This document shows, one piece after another, positions 47,288-56,776 of a DNA stretch of 64,000 nt (position 1 is the stretch's first letter; each line of letters begins with the position of its first letter). The position numbers and the translations under genes were made by a program. The notes below the pieces were generated by a model. It was not told where the DNA came from. It did not search any database and worked only from the letters and a program-made list of their open reading frames with translations. Source of the DNA: JAOUJD01 sp963841815 (GTDB lineage Bacteria; Pseudomonadota; Gammaproteobacteria; Burkholderiales; Burkholderiaceae_F); NCBI GenBank assembly GCA_963841815.1, contig CAWJEE010000027.1:62001-126000 (forward strand). The letters run 5' to 3'.

Positions 47288-48934
47288 ATGTCAGCCAACG
47301 CGTCCGCCGCCGCTCCGCGGCCCACCAGCCGGGTCGACATCGTCGACTGGCGCCCCGAGGACAACGCGTTCTGGGAGTCCACGGGCAAGAAGGTCGCCAA
47401 CCGCAACCTGTGGATCAGCGTCCCGAGCCTGCTGTGCGGCTTCGCGGTCTGGCTGATGTGGGGAATCATCACGGTGCAGATGGCGAACCTCGGGTTCCCG
47501 TTCTCGCAGGCGGAGCTGTTCACGCTGGCGGCGATCTCGGGGCTGTCCGGCGCCACGCTGCGCATCCCGGCCTCGTTCTTCATCCGCATCTCGGGCGGCC
47601 GCAACACGATCTTCCTGACGACGGCGCTGCTGATGATTCCGGCGCTCGGCACCGGGATCGCGCTCAGCGACAAGAACACGCCGCTGTGGGTGTTCCAGTT
47701 CATGGCGCTGCTGTCGGGCGTCGGCGGCGGCAACTTCGCCTGCTCGATGTCGAACATCAACACGTTCTTCCCGAAGCGGCTGCAGGGCACGGCGCTCGGC
47801 ATCAACGCCGGGCTCGGCAACTTCGGCGTGACCACGATGCAGATCCTGATCCCGCTGGTGATGACCGCGGCGGTGTTCATGTCGCTCGGCGGCGACCCGA
47901 TGACTCTGGTGAAGCCCTCGGGCACGCTGATCGGGAAGATCCCGGCGGGAACGCCCACCTACATCCAGAACGCCGGCTACATCTGGCTGGTGCTGCTGGT
48001 GCCGCTGGCGTTCGCCGGCTGGTTCGGCATGAACAACCTGCTGACCGTGTCGCCGAACATCGGCTCGACGGCCGCGGCGCTCGGCAAGATCCTGCTGCTG
48101 TACGGCGTCGCGCTGGTCACGGCCGCGGTCGGCCTGTACCTGTACCTGCCGAAGCCCACGGGCCTCGGGCTGCTGAACATGTGGATCGCGATGCCGCTGA
48201 TCATCGTCGGCACGCTGCTGGCGATGAAGCTGGTGGCGTTCGGCGACATGAAGCCGAACCTGAAGAAGCAGTTCGAGATCTTCCGGGACAAGCACACCTG
48301 GTCGATGACGCTGCTGTACATCGTCACCTTCGGCTCGTTCATCGGCTTTTCCAACGCGCTGCCGCTGTCGATCAACGTGATCTTCGGCCAGAGCCACGTC
48401 CTGGGACCCGACGGCGTGCTGAAGCACATGCCGAACCCGAACGCGCCGTCGGCGCTGACCTACGCGTGGATCGGCCCCTTCGTCGGCGCGCTGATCCGTC
48501 CGGTGGGCGGCTGGATCTCCGACAAGGTCGGCGGCTCGATCGTCACGCAGGTCATCTCGGTGGTCATGGTGGGAGCGTCGGCCGCCGTGGGCTACGTGAT
48601 GATGCTCGCGTACGCCTCGGCCACGCCCGAGCAGTACTTCCTCCCGTTCATCGGCCTGTTCATCGTGCTGTTCGCCGCCAGCGGCATCGGCAACGGCTCG
48701 ACGTTCCGCACGATCGGCGTGATCTACGACCGGACGCAGGCCGGCCCGGTGCTGGGGTGGACCTCCGCGGTCGCCGCCTACGGTTCGTTCATCGCGCCGA
48801 TCGTCATCGGCGAGCAGATCAAGGCCGGCACGCCGCAGTACGCGATGTACGGCTTCGCGATCTTCTATGCCCTGTGCCTGATCCTGAACTGGTGGTTCTA
48901 CCTGCGCCGCAACGCGTACGTGAAGAACCCCTGA
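47288..48934 (+). CDS. narK2: Nitrate/nitrite transporter NarK2
   Basis: Second MFS nitrate transporter, 548 residues, intact. An N-terminal hydrophilic stretch (DIVDWRPEDNAFWESTGKKV) is typical of NarK2-type proteins, usually assigned as nitrate/nitrite antiporters. Key segments are GATLRIPASFFIRISGGRNT, the nitrate signature GGNFACSMSNINTFFPKRLQ then GTALGINAGLGNFGVT, and ALIRPVGGWISDKVGGSIVT. Separate from NarK1 here, while some bacteria (Paracoccus) carry the two fused. It follows narK1 by 30 bp with GAGAAGAGGG as ribosome site. Confidence 0.94.
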   Translation: MSANASAAAPRPTSRVDIVDWRPEDNAFWESTGKKVANRNLWISVPSLLCGFAVWLMWGIITVQMANLGFPFSQAELFTLAAISGLSGATLRIPASFFIRISGGRNTIFLTTALLMIPALGTGIALSDKNTPLWVFQFMALLSGVGGGNFACSMSNINTFFPKRLQGTALGINAGLGNFGVTTMQILIPLVMTAAVFMSLGGDPMTLVKPSGTLIGKIPAGTPTYIQNAGYIWLVLLVPLAFAGWFGMNNLLTVSPNIGSTAAALGKILLLYGVALVTAAVGLYLYLPKPTGLGLLNMWIAMPLIIVGTLLAMKLVAFGDMKPNLKKQFEIFRDKHTWSMTLLYIVTFGSFIGFSNALPLSINVIFGQSHVLGPDGVLKHMPNPNAPSALTYAWIGPFVGALIRPVGGWISDKVGGSIVTQVISVVMVGASAAVGYVMMLAYASATPEQYFLPFIGLFIVLFAASGIGNGSTFRTIGVIYDRTQAGPVLGWTSAVAAYGSFIAPIVIGEQIKAGTPQYAMYGFAIFYALCLILNWWFYLRRNAYVKNP

Positions 48935-48959
48935 AATCCCCCGCTGCGGAGACAACCCG

Positions 48960-51900
48960 ATGAGTCACTTTCTCGACCGACTGACGCACTTCACGCTGCC
49001 GAAGGAATCGTTCGCCAACGGCCACGGCGTGGTTACCGGCGAAGACCGCACCTGGGAGGACGCCTACCGGAACCGCTGGTCGCACGACAAGATCGTGCGC
49101 AGCACGCACGGCGTGAACTGCACCGGCTCCTGCTCCTGGAAGATCTACGTCAAGGGCGGCATCGTCACCTGGGAGACGCAGCAGACCGACTACCCGCGCA
49201 CGCGCGCCGACCTGCCCAACCACGAGCCGCGCGGCTGCGCCCGCGGCGCGTCGTACTCCTGGTACCTGTACAGCGCCAACCGGCTCAAGTACCCGATGGT
49301 GCGCGGGCGGCTGCTCGAGCGCTGGCGGACCGCGCTGAAGACGGCGAAGGACTCCGGCAAGGGCGCGGTCGAAGCCTGGGCGACCATCGTCGAGGACCCG
49401 GCCGCGCGGCGCGATTACCAGAAGGTCCGCGGGATGGGCGGCTTCGTGCGCAGTTCGTGGGACGAGGTCAACCAGCTGATCGCCGCGGCCAACGTCTACA
49501 CGATCAAGACGCACGGTCCCGACCGCGTCATCGGCTTCTCGCCGATCCCGGCCATGAGCATGGTCAGCTACGCCGCCGGCAGCCGCTACCTGTCGCTGAT
49601 CGGCGGCGTCTGCATGAGCTTCTACGACTGGTACTGCGACCTGCCGCCCGCCAGCCCCCAGGTGTGGGGCGAGCAGACCGACGTGCCCGAGAGCGCCGAC
49701 TGGTACAACAGCACGTACCTGATCGCGTGGGGCAGCAACGTCCCGCAGACGCGCACGCCGGACGCGCACTTCTTCACCGAGGTCCGCTACAAGGGCGCGA
49801 AGACGGTGGCCGTCACGCCCGACTACTCCGAGGTCGCGAAGCTCGCCGACCTCTGGATGCACCCGAAGCAAGGCACCGACGCCGCGCTCGCGATGGCGAT
49901 GGGCCACGTGGTGCTGAAGGAGTTCTATTTCAACAAGCGTTCCGCGTACTTCGACGACTACGCGCGCCGCTACACCGACCTGCCGCTGCTGCTGCGGCTC
50001 GACGAGACGACGCTGGCGGACGGCCGCAAGGTCCTGGCGCCGGGCCGCTACGTGCGCGCAAGCGACTTCGCCGACAAGCTCGGCCAGGACAACAACCCCG
50101 AGTGGAAGTCGGTCGCCTTCGACGCCGCCGGCCAGGCGATCGTGCCCAACGGCTCGATCGGCTTCCGCTGGGGCGCCGAAGGCCGTGCCGACGTGGGCAA
50201 GTGGAACCTCGAGGCCAGGGAAGGTCGCACCGACGCGGACGTGAAGCTCAAGCTCTCGTTGCTCGAGGAGGAGCAGCAGCACGAGATCGTCGAGGTCGCG
50301 TTCCCCTACTTCGCCGGCGCCACGACGCCGCACTTCCCGAACAACGAGCAGCAGGGCGAGCTGAACCGCGCAAGGGTGCCCGCGATGCGGCTGCGCCTGG
50401 CCGACGGCACCGAAGCGCTGGTCGCGACCGTGTTCGACCTGCAGGTCGCGCAGTACGGCATCGACCGCGGGCTGGGCAGCGGCGCGGCCGACTACAACGA
50501 CAACGCGCCGTACACGCCGGCATGGCAGGAGAGGATCACCGGCGTGCCGCGCGACCAGGTCATCACGGTCGCCCGCCAGTTCGCCGACAACGCCGACAAG
50601 ACGCACGGCAAGTCGATGATCATCATCGGCGCGGCGATGAACCACTGGTACCACGCTGACATGAACTACCGCGGCGTGATCAACCTGCTGATGATGTGCG
50701 GCTGCATCGGCCAGAGCGGCGGCGGCTGGGCGCACTACGTCGGGCAGGAGAAGCTGCGCCCGCAGACCGGCTGGACCGCGCTCGCCTTCGCCCTCGACTG
50801 GATCCGGCCGCCGCGCCAGCAGAACTCGACTTCGTTCTTCTACGCGCACACGGACCAGTGGCGCTACGAGAAGCTCGGCGTCGAGGAAGTGCTGTCGCCG
50901 CTCGCCGACCCGAAGAAGTTCGGCGGCAGCCTGATCGACTACAACGTGCGCGCCGAGCGGATGGGCTGGCTGCCGAGCGCGCCGCAGCTCACGACCAATC
51001 CGCTCAAGGTGGTGAAGGACGCGGCCGCCGCCGGCATGGACCCGAAGGACTACGTCGTGCGGGCGCTCAGGGACGGCAGCCTGCAGATGAGCTGCGAGGA
51101 TCCGGACGCGCCGCAGAACTGGCCGCGCAACCTGTTCGTCTGGCGCTCGAACCTGCTGGGCTCCAGCGGCAAGGGCCACGAGTACTTCTGCAAGCACCTG
51201 CTCGGCACCGAGAACGGCGTGCAGGGCAAGGACCTGGGCCGCGACGACGCGAAGCCCACCGAGGTCGCGTGGCACGACCAGGCCCCCGAAGGCAAGCTCG
51301 ACCTGCTCGTGACGCTCGACTTCCGCATGAGCACGACCTGCCTGTACAGCGACATCGTGCTGCCGACCGCGAGTTGGTACGAAAAGAACGACCTCAACAC
51401 CAGCGACATGCACCCGTTCATCCACCCGCTGTCCGCGGCGGTGGACCCGGTGTGGCAGGCGCGCTCCGACTGGGAGATCTACAAGGGATTCGCGAAAGCG
51501 TTCAGCGAGGTCTGCGTCGGCCACCTCGGCGTCGAGAAGGAAGTGGTGCTGACGCCACTGATGCACGACACGCCGGCCGAGCTGGCGCAGCCGCTCGACG
51601 TGAAGGAGTGGAAGAAGGGCCAGTGCGAGCTGGTCCCGGGCAAGACCGCGCCGCAGATCGCCGTGGTCGAGCGCGATTTCCCGAACGTCTACAAGCGCTT
51701 CACCTCGCTCGGCCCGCTGATGGCCAAGGCCGGCAACGGCGGCAAGGGCATCGGCTGGAACACCCAGACCGAGGTCCAGCAGTTGGGCGAGCTGAACGGC
51801 GTCGACGACGACGGCCGCCCGCGGATCGTCAGCGACGTCGACGCCTGCGAGGTGATCCTGCAGCTGGCCCCGGAGACGAACGGGCACGTGGCGGTGAAGG

Positions 51901-52751
51901 CCTGGGAGGCGCTGTCGAAGATCACCGGGCGCGAGCACGCGCACCTCGCGCTGCACCGCGAGGACGAGAAGATCCGCTACCGCGACGTGCTGGCGCAGCC
52001 GCGCAAGATCATCAGCTCGCCCACCTGGTCGGGGCTCGAGAGCGAGAAGGTCTCGTACAACGCCGGCTACACCAACGTGCACGAGCTGATCCCGTGGCGC
52101 ACGCTGACGGGACGCCAGCAGTTCTACCAGGACCACCCCTGGATGATCGCCTTCGGCGAGGGCTTCTCGAGCTACCGGCCGCCGGTCGACCTCAAGACCA
52201 CGGAGGGCATCCACAACATCAAGCCCAACGGCAATCCGGAGATCCTGCTGAACTTCATCACGCCGCACCAGAAGTGGGGCATCCACTCCACGTACAGCGA
52301 CAACCTGATGATGCTGACGCTGAACCGCGGCGGCCCGGTGATCTGGCTGTCGGAGGACGACGCGAGGACGGCCGGCATCGAGGACAACGACTGGGTGGAG
52401 CTCTTCAACATCAACGGCGCGATCGCGGCGCGCGCGGTGGTCAGCCAGCGCGTGAACCCGGGCATGACGATGATGTACCACGCGCAGGAGAAGATCATCA
52501 ACACGCCGGGCTCGGAGATCACCGGCGTGCGCGGCGGCATCCACAACTCGGTCACGCGCATCGTGACCAAGCCGACGCACATGATCGGCGGCTACGCGCA
52601 GCTCTCCTACGGCTTCAACTACTACGGGACCATCGGAACCAACCGCGACGAGTTCGTCGTCGTGCGGAAGATGAAGAAGGTCGACTGGCTGGACACGCCG
52701 CGCGACGACCACCTCGCGAAGGCCTACCAGTCGCAGGGCGAGAACCCGTAA
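48960..52751 (+). CDS. narG: Respiratory nitrate reductase alpha subunit
   Basis: Catalytic Mo-bis-MGD subunit reducing nitrate to nitrite on the cytoplasmic side. The 1263-residue length is typical and the frame is intact. The FS0 iron-sulfur cluster ligands are His50, Cys54, Cys58 and Cys93 (HGVNCTGSCSWKIY, EPRGCARGASYSWY). The Mo-binding aspartate lies in SFYDWYCDLPPASPQVWGEQ. No Tat signal is needed beyond the vestigial N-terminal segment seen in NarG. It follows narK2 by 25 bp with GCGGAGA before the ATG. Confidence 0.98.
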   Translation: MSHFLDRLTHFTLPKESFANGHGVVTGEDRTWEDAYRNRWSHDKIVRSTHGVNCTGSCSWKIYVKGGIVTWETQQTDYPRTRADLPNHEPRGCARGASYSWYLYSANRLKYPMVRGRLLERWRTALKTAKDSGKGAVEAWATIVEDPAARRDYQKVRGMGGFVRSSWDEVNQLIAAANVYTIKTHGPDRVIGFSPIPAMSMVSYAAGSRYLSLIGGVCMSFYDWYCDLPPASPQVWGEQTDVPESADWYNSTYLIAWGSNVPQTRTPDAHFFTEVRYKGAKTVAVTPDYSEVAKLADLWMHPKQGTDAALAMAMGHVVLKEFYFNKRSAYFDDYARRYTDLPLLLRLDETTLADGRKVLAPGRYVRASDFADKLGQDNNPEWKSVAFDAAGQAIVPNGSIGFRWGAEGRADVGKWNLEAREGRTDADVKLKLSLLEEEQQHEIVEVAFPYFAGATTPHFPNNEQQGELNRARVPAMRLRLADGTEALVATVFDLQVAQYGIDRGLGSGAADYNDNAPYTPAWQERITGVPRDQVITVARQFADNADKTHGKSMIIIGAAMNHWYHADMNYRGVINLLMMCGCIGQSGGGWAHYVGQEKLRPQTGWTALAFALDWIRPPRQQNSTSFFYAHTDQWRYEKLGVEEVLSPLADPKKFGGSLIDYNVRAERMGWLPSAPQLTTNPLKVVKDAAAAGMDPKDYVVRALRDGSLQMSCEDPDAPQNWPRNLFVWRSNLLGSSGKGHEYFCKHLLGTENGVQGKDLGRDDAKPTEVAWHDQAPEGKLDLLVTLDFRMSTTCLYSDIVLPTASWYEKNDLNTSDMHPFIHPLSAAVDPVWQARSDWEIYKGFAKAFSEVCVGHLGVEKEVVLTPLMHDTPAELAQPLDVKEWKKGQCELVPGKTAPQIAVVERDFPNVYKRFTSLGPLMAKAGNGGKGIGWNTQTEVQQLGELNGVDDDGRPRIVSDVDACEVILQLAPETNGHVAVKAWEALSKITGREHAHLALHREDEKIRYRDVLAQPRKIISSPTWSGLESEKVSYNAGYTNVHELIPWRTLTGRQQFYQDHPWMIAFGEGFSSYRPPVDLKTTEGIHNIKPNGNPEILLNFITPHQKWGIHSTYSDNLMMLTLNRGGPVIWLSEDDARTAGIEDNDWVELFNINGAIAARAVVSQRVNPGMTMMYHAQEKIINTPGSEITGVRGGIHNSVTRIVTKPTHMIGGYAQLSYGFNYYGTIGTNRDEFVVVRKMKKVDWLDTPRDDHLAKAYQSQGENP

Positions 52752-52778
52752 CCCAACGCCGATCGGAGAGGAAATCCA

Positions 52779-52861
52779 TGTACCCCCACGTTCACATTCG
52801 TTCTCTGCCCCCCGAGGGGGCGCACGCCTCCCTTGAGGCGGCTCGGCGGGAGGCGCCATGA
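52779..52861 (+). CDS. 27-residue leader ORF between narG and narH
   Basis: A short frame begins at an ATG preceded by a strong GGAGAGG ribosome site and ends at a TGA that overlaps the narH ATG. Its body (MYPHVHIRSLPPEGAHASLE) is mostly translated hairpin-repeat sequence. It could couple narG and narH translation, or be a relic of the original narH start displaced by the repeat. No homology is expected. Confidence 0.3.
52807..52854. repeat. Small hairpin repeat before narH
   Basis: Two adjacent hairpins, GCCCCCCGAGGGGGC (52807-52821) and GCCTCCC...GGGAGGC (52826-52832 with 52848-52854). The 3' arm provides the GGGAGG ribosome site for narH. Same type as the hairpin before the esterase gene at 13948. 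Confidence 0.6.
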
Positions 52862-54381
52862 AAGTACGCGCACAGATCGGCATGGTGCTGAATCTCGACA
52901 AGTGCATCGGCTGCCACACCTGCAGCGTCACCTGCAAGAACGTCTGGACCAGCCGGCCGGGCGTGGAGTACGCCTGGTTCAACAACGTCGAGACCAAGCC
53001 CGGCATCGGCTATCCGAAGGAGTGGGAAAACCAGGACAAGTGGAACGGCGGCTGGGTGCGCCGGCCCGACGGCTCGATCGTCCCGCGCCAGGGCGGCAGG
53101 TGGCAGCTTCTGATGAAGATCTTCGCCAACCCGAACCTGCCGGAAATCGACGACTACTACGAGCCGTTCACGTTCGACTACGACCACCTGCACTCGGCGC
53201 CCGAGATGAAGGCCGCGCCGACGGCGCGTCCGCGCTCGCTGATCACGGGCCAGCGGATGGAGAAGATCGTGTGGGGCCCGAACTGGGAGGAGATCCTCGG
53301 CGGCGAGTTCGCCAAGCGCAGCAAGGACCGCAACTTCGACGACATCCAGAAGGACATCTACGGGCAGTTCGAGAACACCTTCATGATGTACCTGCCGCGG
53401 CTGTGCGAGCACTGCCTGAACCCGGCGTGCGTCGCGAGCTGCCCCTCGGGCTCGATCTACAAGCGCGAGGAAGACGGCATCGTGCTGATCGACCAGGACA
53501 AGTGCCGCGGCTGGCGCATGTGCGTGTCCGGCTGCCCGTACAAGAAGATCTACTACAACTGGAAGAGCGGCAAGGCGGAGAAGTGCATCTTCTGCTATCC
53601 GCGCATCGAGGCCGGCCAGCCGACGGTCTGCAGCGAGACCTGTGTCGGGCGCATCCGCTACCTCGGCGTGCTTCTGTATGACGCCGACCGCATCGCGGAG
53701 GCCGCGAGCACCGAGCACGACAGCAACCTGTACTCGGCGCAGCTCGGCATCTTCCTCGACCCGAACGACCCGGCCGTGATCGAGCAGGCGCGGGCCGACG
53801 GCATCCCGGAAGCGTGGCTGGCGGCGGCGAGGACCTCGCCGGTCTACAAGATGGCCGTCGACTGGCGCGTCGCCCTGCCGCTGCACCCGGAGTACCGCAC
53901 GCTGCCGATGGTCTGGTACATCCCGCCGCTGTCGCCGGTGCAGTCGCGCGCGCAGGCCGGCGAGATCGGCATGAACGGCGAGTTGCCCGACGTGCGCAGC
54001 CTGCGCATCCCGCTGAAGTACCTCGCCAACCTGCTGACCGCCGGCGACGAGGAGCCGGTGGCGCGCGCGCTGGAACGCATGATGGCGATGCGCGTGTTCA
54101 TGCGCAGCCGCCACGTCGACGGCGTCGACAAGCCCGCCGTGCTCGAGCGCGTCGGCCTGACCCGGGCCGAGGTCGAGGACATGTACCGCGTCATGGCAAT
54201 CGCCAACTACGAGGACCGGTTCGTCATCCCGACCACGCACCGCGAGTACGCCGAGAACGCGTTCAACGTGCGCGGCGGCTGCGGCTTCTCGTTCGGCAAT
54301 GGCTGCAGCGAGGGCGTGTCCGAGACGAGCCTGTTCGGCAGCGAGAAGAAACGCACGATCCCCATCAAGGCGACGGTGTAG
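52858..54381 (+). CDS. narH: Respiratory nitrate reductase beta subunit
   Basis: Electron-transfer subunit, 507 residues, intact. It carries four ferredoxin-like cysteine groups: CIGCHTCSVTCKNVW, CEHCLNPACVASCPSG, CRGWRMCVSGCPYKKIYYNW (the Trp in the second position marks the 3Fe-4S cluster) and CIFCYPRIEAGQPTVCSETC. It moves electrons from the NarI haems to NarG. The start overlaps the stop of the leader ORF. Confidence 0.98.
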   Translation: MKVRAQIGMVLNLDKCIGCHTCSVTCKNVWTSRPGVEYAWFNNVETKPGIGYPKEWENQDKWNGGWVRRPDGSIVPRQGGRWQLLMKIFANPNLPEIDDYYEPFTFDYDHLHSAPEMKAAPTARPRSLITGQRMEKIVWGPNWEEILGGEFAKRSKDRNFDDIQKDIYGQFENTFMMYLPRLCEHCLNPACVASCPSGSIYKREEDGIVLIDQDKCRGWRMCVSGCPYKKIYYNWKSGKAEKCIFCYPRIEAGQPTVCSETCVGRIRYLGVLLYDADRIAEAASTEHDSNLYSAQLGIFLDPNDPAVIEQARADGIPEAWLAAARTSPVYKMAVDWRVALPLHPEYRTLPMVWYIPPLSPVQSRAQAGEIGMNGELPDVRSLRIPLKYLANLLTAGDEEPVARALERMMAMRVFMRSRHVDGVDKPAVLERVGLTRAEVEDMYRVMAIANYEDRFVIPTTHREYAENAFNVRGGCGFSFGNGCSEGVSETSLFGSEKKRTIPIKATV

Positions 54382-54383
54382 CC

Positions 54384-55082
54384 ATGGCACGATTCGATTC
54401 GAGAACACCGAAGATGGCGCACTCGCTGCGCGCGCTCGCCTGGCTGCTGCGCTACCCGGACGCGGAGCTGCGCGCGGCCGCCGGCGAGCTCGGCGCCGCC
54501 CTGCACGACGAGGGCGCGCTCGCGGCGGGCCGGCTGGCCGAGCTCGACGCCCTGGTCCGGCGGCTGGTCGCCGCGCCGGGCCTGCGCGTCGAGGCCGAGT
54601 ACGTGGAACTGTTCGACCGCGGCCGGCGCACCGCCCTGCACCTGTTCGAGCACGTCCACGGCGACAGCCGCGACCGCGGACCGGCGATGGTCGACCTGGC
54701 CCAGACCTACGACCGCGCCGGCCTGCAGCTCGTGCCCGGCGAACTGCCCGACTACCTGCCGGTGGTGCTGGAGTTCGCCAGCACGCAGCCGCCGGCGCAG
54801 GCGCGCGAGTTCCTGCGCGAGACCGCCCACATCGTGCAGGCGATCTTCAGCGCGCTGCTGGAACGCCAGAGCCCGTACGCGAGCGTGCTCGCCGCCGTGC
54901 TCGACCTGGCCGGCGAACGCGCGCAGAAGGTCGAGGTTGCCGCCGAGCCGGCGATCGACGACAGCTGGGCCGAACCCGAGGCCTTCGGCGGCTGCACGTC
55001 GAAGGGGCAATCGCGCCCGAACGAAGAGCAGCCCGTCCATCTTGTCCGCCCCCACCGAGCGCCGCAGCGCCCGGCCGCCTGA
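54384..55082 (+). CDS. narJ: Nitrate reductase molybdenum cofactor assembly chaperone NarJ
   Basis: Cytosolic chaperone (TorD/NarJ family), 232 residues, all-helical. It binds apo-NarG for cofactor insertion and is not part of the final enzyme. Recognised by SLRALAWLLRYPDAELRAAA, RTALHLFEHVHGDSRDRGPA, LPDYLPVVLEFAST and the C-terminal motif FGGCTSKGQSRP. It starts two bases after narH. Confidence 0.95.
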   Translation: MARFDSRTPKMAHSLRALAWLLRYPDAELRAAAGELGAALHDEGALAAGRLAELDALVRRLVAAPGLRVEAEYVELFDRGRRTALHLFEHVHGDSRDRGPAMVDLAQTYDRAGLQLVPGELPDYLPVVLEFASTQPPAQAREFLRETAHIVQAIFSALLERQSPYASVLAAVLDLAGERAQKVEVAAEPAIDDSWAEPEAFGGCTSKGQSRPNEEQPVHLVRPHRAPQRPAA

Positions 55083-55092
55083 GGAACTCCTG

Positions 55093-55818
55093 ATGAAGAC
55101 CCTCAACGACTTCTTCTTCAACGTCTACCCGTACATCTGCCTGGCGTTCTTCTTCATGGGGAGCCTGGCCCGCTTCGATCGCGACCAGTACACGTGGAAG
55201 AGCGACTCCTCGCAGATGCTGCGCGCGCGCCAGCTGCGCGTGGGCAGCAACCTGTTCCACATCGGCATCCTGTTCCTGCTGTTCGGCCACACGGTCGGCC
55301 TGCTGACGCCGCACTGGGTCTACGAGCCGTTCATCAGCGCGCCGACCAAGCAGCTGCTCGCGATCGTCTCGGGCGGCATCGCCGGCACGATGTGCTTCGT
55401 CGGCCTGACCATGCTGCTGCACCGGCGGCTCACCGACCCGCGCATCCGCCTCACCAGCCATCGCACCGACCTCGCCATCCTGATCATCCTGTGGGTGCAG
55501 CTCGTGCTGGGACTGATCACGCTGCCGCTGTCGTACGCGCACCGCGTCGACGCGCACGCCATGCTGGTCCTCTCGGGCTACCTGCAGGGCGTCGCCACCT
55601 TCCGGCCGGACGCAAGCGCGCTGGCGACGATCGACTGGCCGTTCAAGGTGCACATGGTGCTCGGCATGACGATCTTCCTGCTGCTGCCGTTCAGCCGCCT
55701 GGTGCACGTGTGGAGCGGACTCGCGTCGCTCGCCTACGTGTTCCGGCCGTACCAGATCGTGCGTTCGCGGCGCATCAACGTGCCCGCCGGCCAGAACCTG
55801 CCCGGCCGGACCTCGTGA
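55093..55818 (+). CDS. narI: Respiratory nitrate reductase gamma subunit
   Basis: Five-helix di-haem cytochrome b that oxidises quinol and anchors NarGH, 241 residues. Haem-ligand histidines lie in LRVGSNLFHIGILFLLFGH and near the end in FKVHMVLGMTIFLLLPFSRL then VHVWSG. Start set at ATG 55093 (MKTLNDFFFN). Its stop overlaps the next start by one base (TGATG). Confidence 0.96.
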   Translation: MKTLNDFFFNVYPYICLAFFFMGSLARFDRDQYTWKSDSSQMLRARQLRVGSNLFHIGILFLLFGHTVGLLTPHWVYEPFISAPTKQLLAIVSGGIAGTMCFVGLTMLLHRRLTDPRIRLTSHRTDLAILIILWVQLVLGLITLPLSYAHRVDAHAMLVLSGYLQGVATFRPDASALATIDWPFKVHMVLGMTIFLLLPFSRLVHVWSGLASLAYVFRPYQIVRSRRINVPAGQNLPGRTS

Positions 55819-56621
55819 TGGACGCGACCGCCACGCTGGACGCGCCGGCCTCCCGCGCCGCCACCGCAACCGTCGACGGCGTGCCGCTGGCCGCCGCCGA
55901 CGAGGTCCTGACCGCGCAGCAGCTGCGCGGCCGCGCGAGCGTCGAACTGCTGCGCCAGGCCGCGATCCGCGCCGGCCTGCTGCCGGCCGACGACCCGGCG
56001 CCGGCCCGCGGTGTCGTCAGCGAAGCGGCCGCGATCGCCATCGAGAAGCTGCTCGACCAGGAACTCGTCCGGCCGGAGGCCGACGAGGCGACGTGCCAGC
56101 GCTATCACGCGGCCAACCCGAAGCGCTTCGCGGTCGGCGAGCGCGTCCGCGTGCGCCATGTGCTGTTCGCGGTCACGCCCGGCGTCGACGTCGATGCGCT
56201 GCGCAAGCGTGCCGAAGACTGCCTCCTCGACCTGCGGGCCCGGAGGCATGGCGAAGCCGACCGTTTCCCCGAGGCCGCCGCCCAGTTGTCGAACTGCCCG
56301 AGCGGGCAGGACGGCGGGGCCCTGGGTTGGCTCACCGCGGCCGACTGCGCGCCGGAGTTCGCGAGCGAAGTGTTCGGCCATCCCGAGGTCGGCGTGCTGT
56401 CGCGGCTCGTGCGCAGCCGGTTCGGATTTCACGTGGTCGAAGTGCTGGAGCGCGCTGCCGGCACGGTCCCGCCGTACGAGGCGGTGCGCGCGGCGGTGCG
56501 GCAGGCGCTCGAGCGTCACGCCTACGCAACCGCGCTGCGGCAGCACGTCGAGGTGCTCGCGGGGCAGGCGCACCTCGAAGGCGTCGACCTCGACGCCGCC
56601 AGTTCGCCGCTGGCGCAGTAG
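55818..56621 (+). CDS. PpiC/parvulin-type peptidyl-prolyl isomerase (NifM-like)
   Basis: 267 residues. The parvulin domain covers about 110-215: VRHVLFAVTPGVDVDALRKR, QLSNCPSGQDGGALGWLTAA and SRLVRSRFGFHVVEVLERAA. There is no signal peptide, so it is cytosolic. Parvulin genes at the 3' end of narGHJI are common in beta- and gammaproteobacteria; they probably aid folding of the reductase. Coupled to narI. Confidence 0.9.
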   Translation: MDATATLDAPASRAATATVDGVPLAAADEVLTAQQLRGRASVELLRQAAIRAGLLPADDPAPARGVVSEAAAIAIEKLLDQELVRPEADEATCQRYHAANPKRFAVGERVRVRHVLFAVTPGVDVDALRKRAEDCLLDLRARRHGEADRFPEAAAQLSNCPSGQDGGALGWLTAADCAPEFASEVFGHPEVGVLSRLVRSRFGFHVVEVLERAAGTVPPYEAVRAAVRQALERHAYATALRQHVEVLAGQAHLEGVDLDAASSPLAQ

Positions 56622-56638
56622 CCGGCACGGGTCGGCCG

Positions 56639-56776
56639 ATGCCCGACGAACTGCTCGAGCGGCTGCGGCGCTTCCGGAGCGACGCGTTCCCGCAGTACCG
56701 CTCGCAGTTCCGGTCCCTCGTCGATGACGGGCAGCGCCCGCTGACGCTGTTCATCGGCTGCAGCGACTCGCCATGA
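56639..56776 (+). pseudogene. Truncated beta-class carbonic anhydrase, N-terminal fragment
   Basis: A 45-codon frame reads MPDELLERLRRFRSDAFPQY and ends TLFIGCSDSP-stop. It resembles the first part of beta carbonic anhydrases up to the zinc motif CxDSR, where the arginine should follow. The rest of the enzyme (roughly 170 residues) is absent and nnrS starts at the break (ATGA overlap). This is not a simple frameshift, since no continuation is found in other frames. A true deletion or an assembly collapse would both explain it. Confidence 0.6.

Noticed and set aside
48819..53006. A 1395-codon open frame antisense to narG
   Set aside because: It is a shadow of GC-rich coding sequence; NarG on the plus strand has all expected motifs and length.
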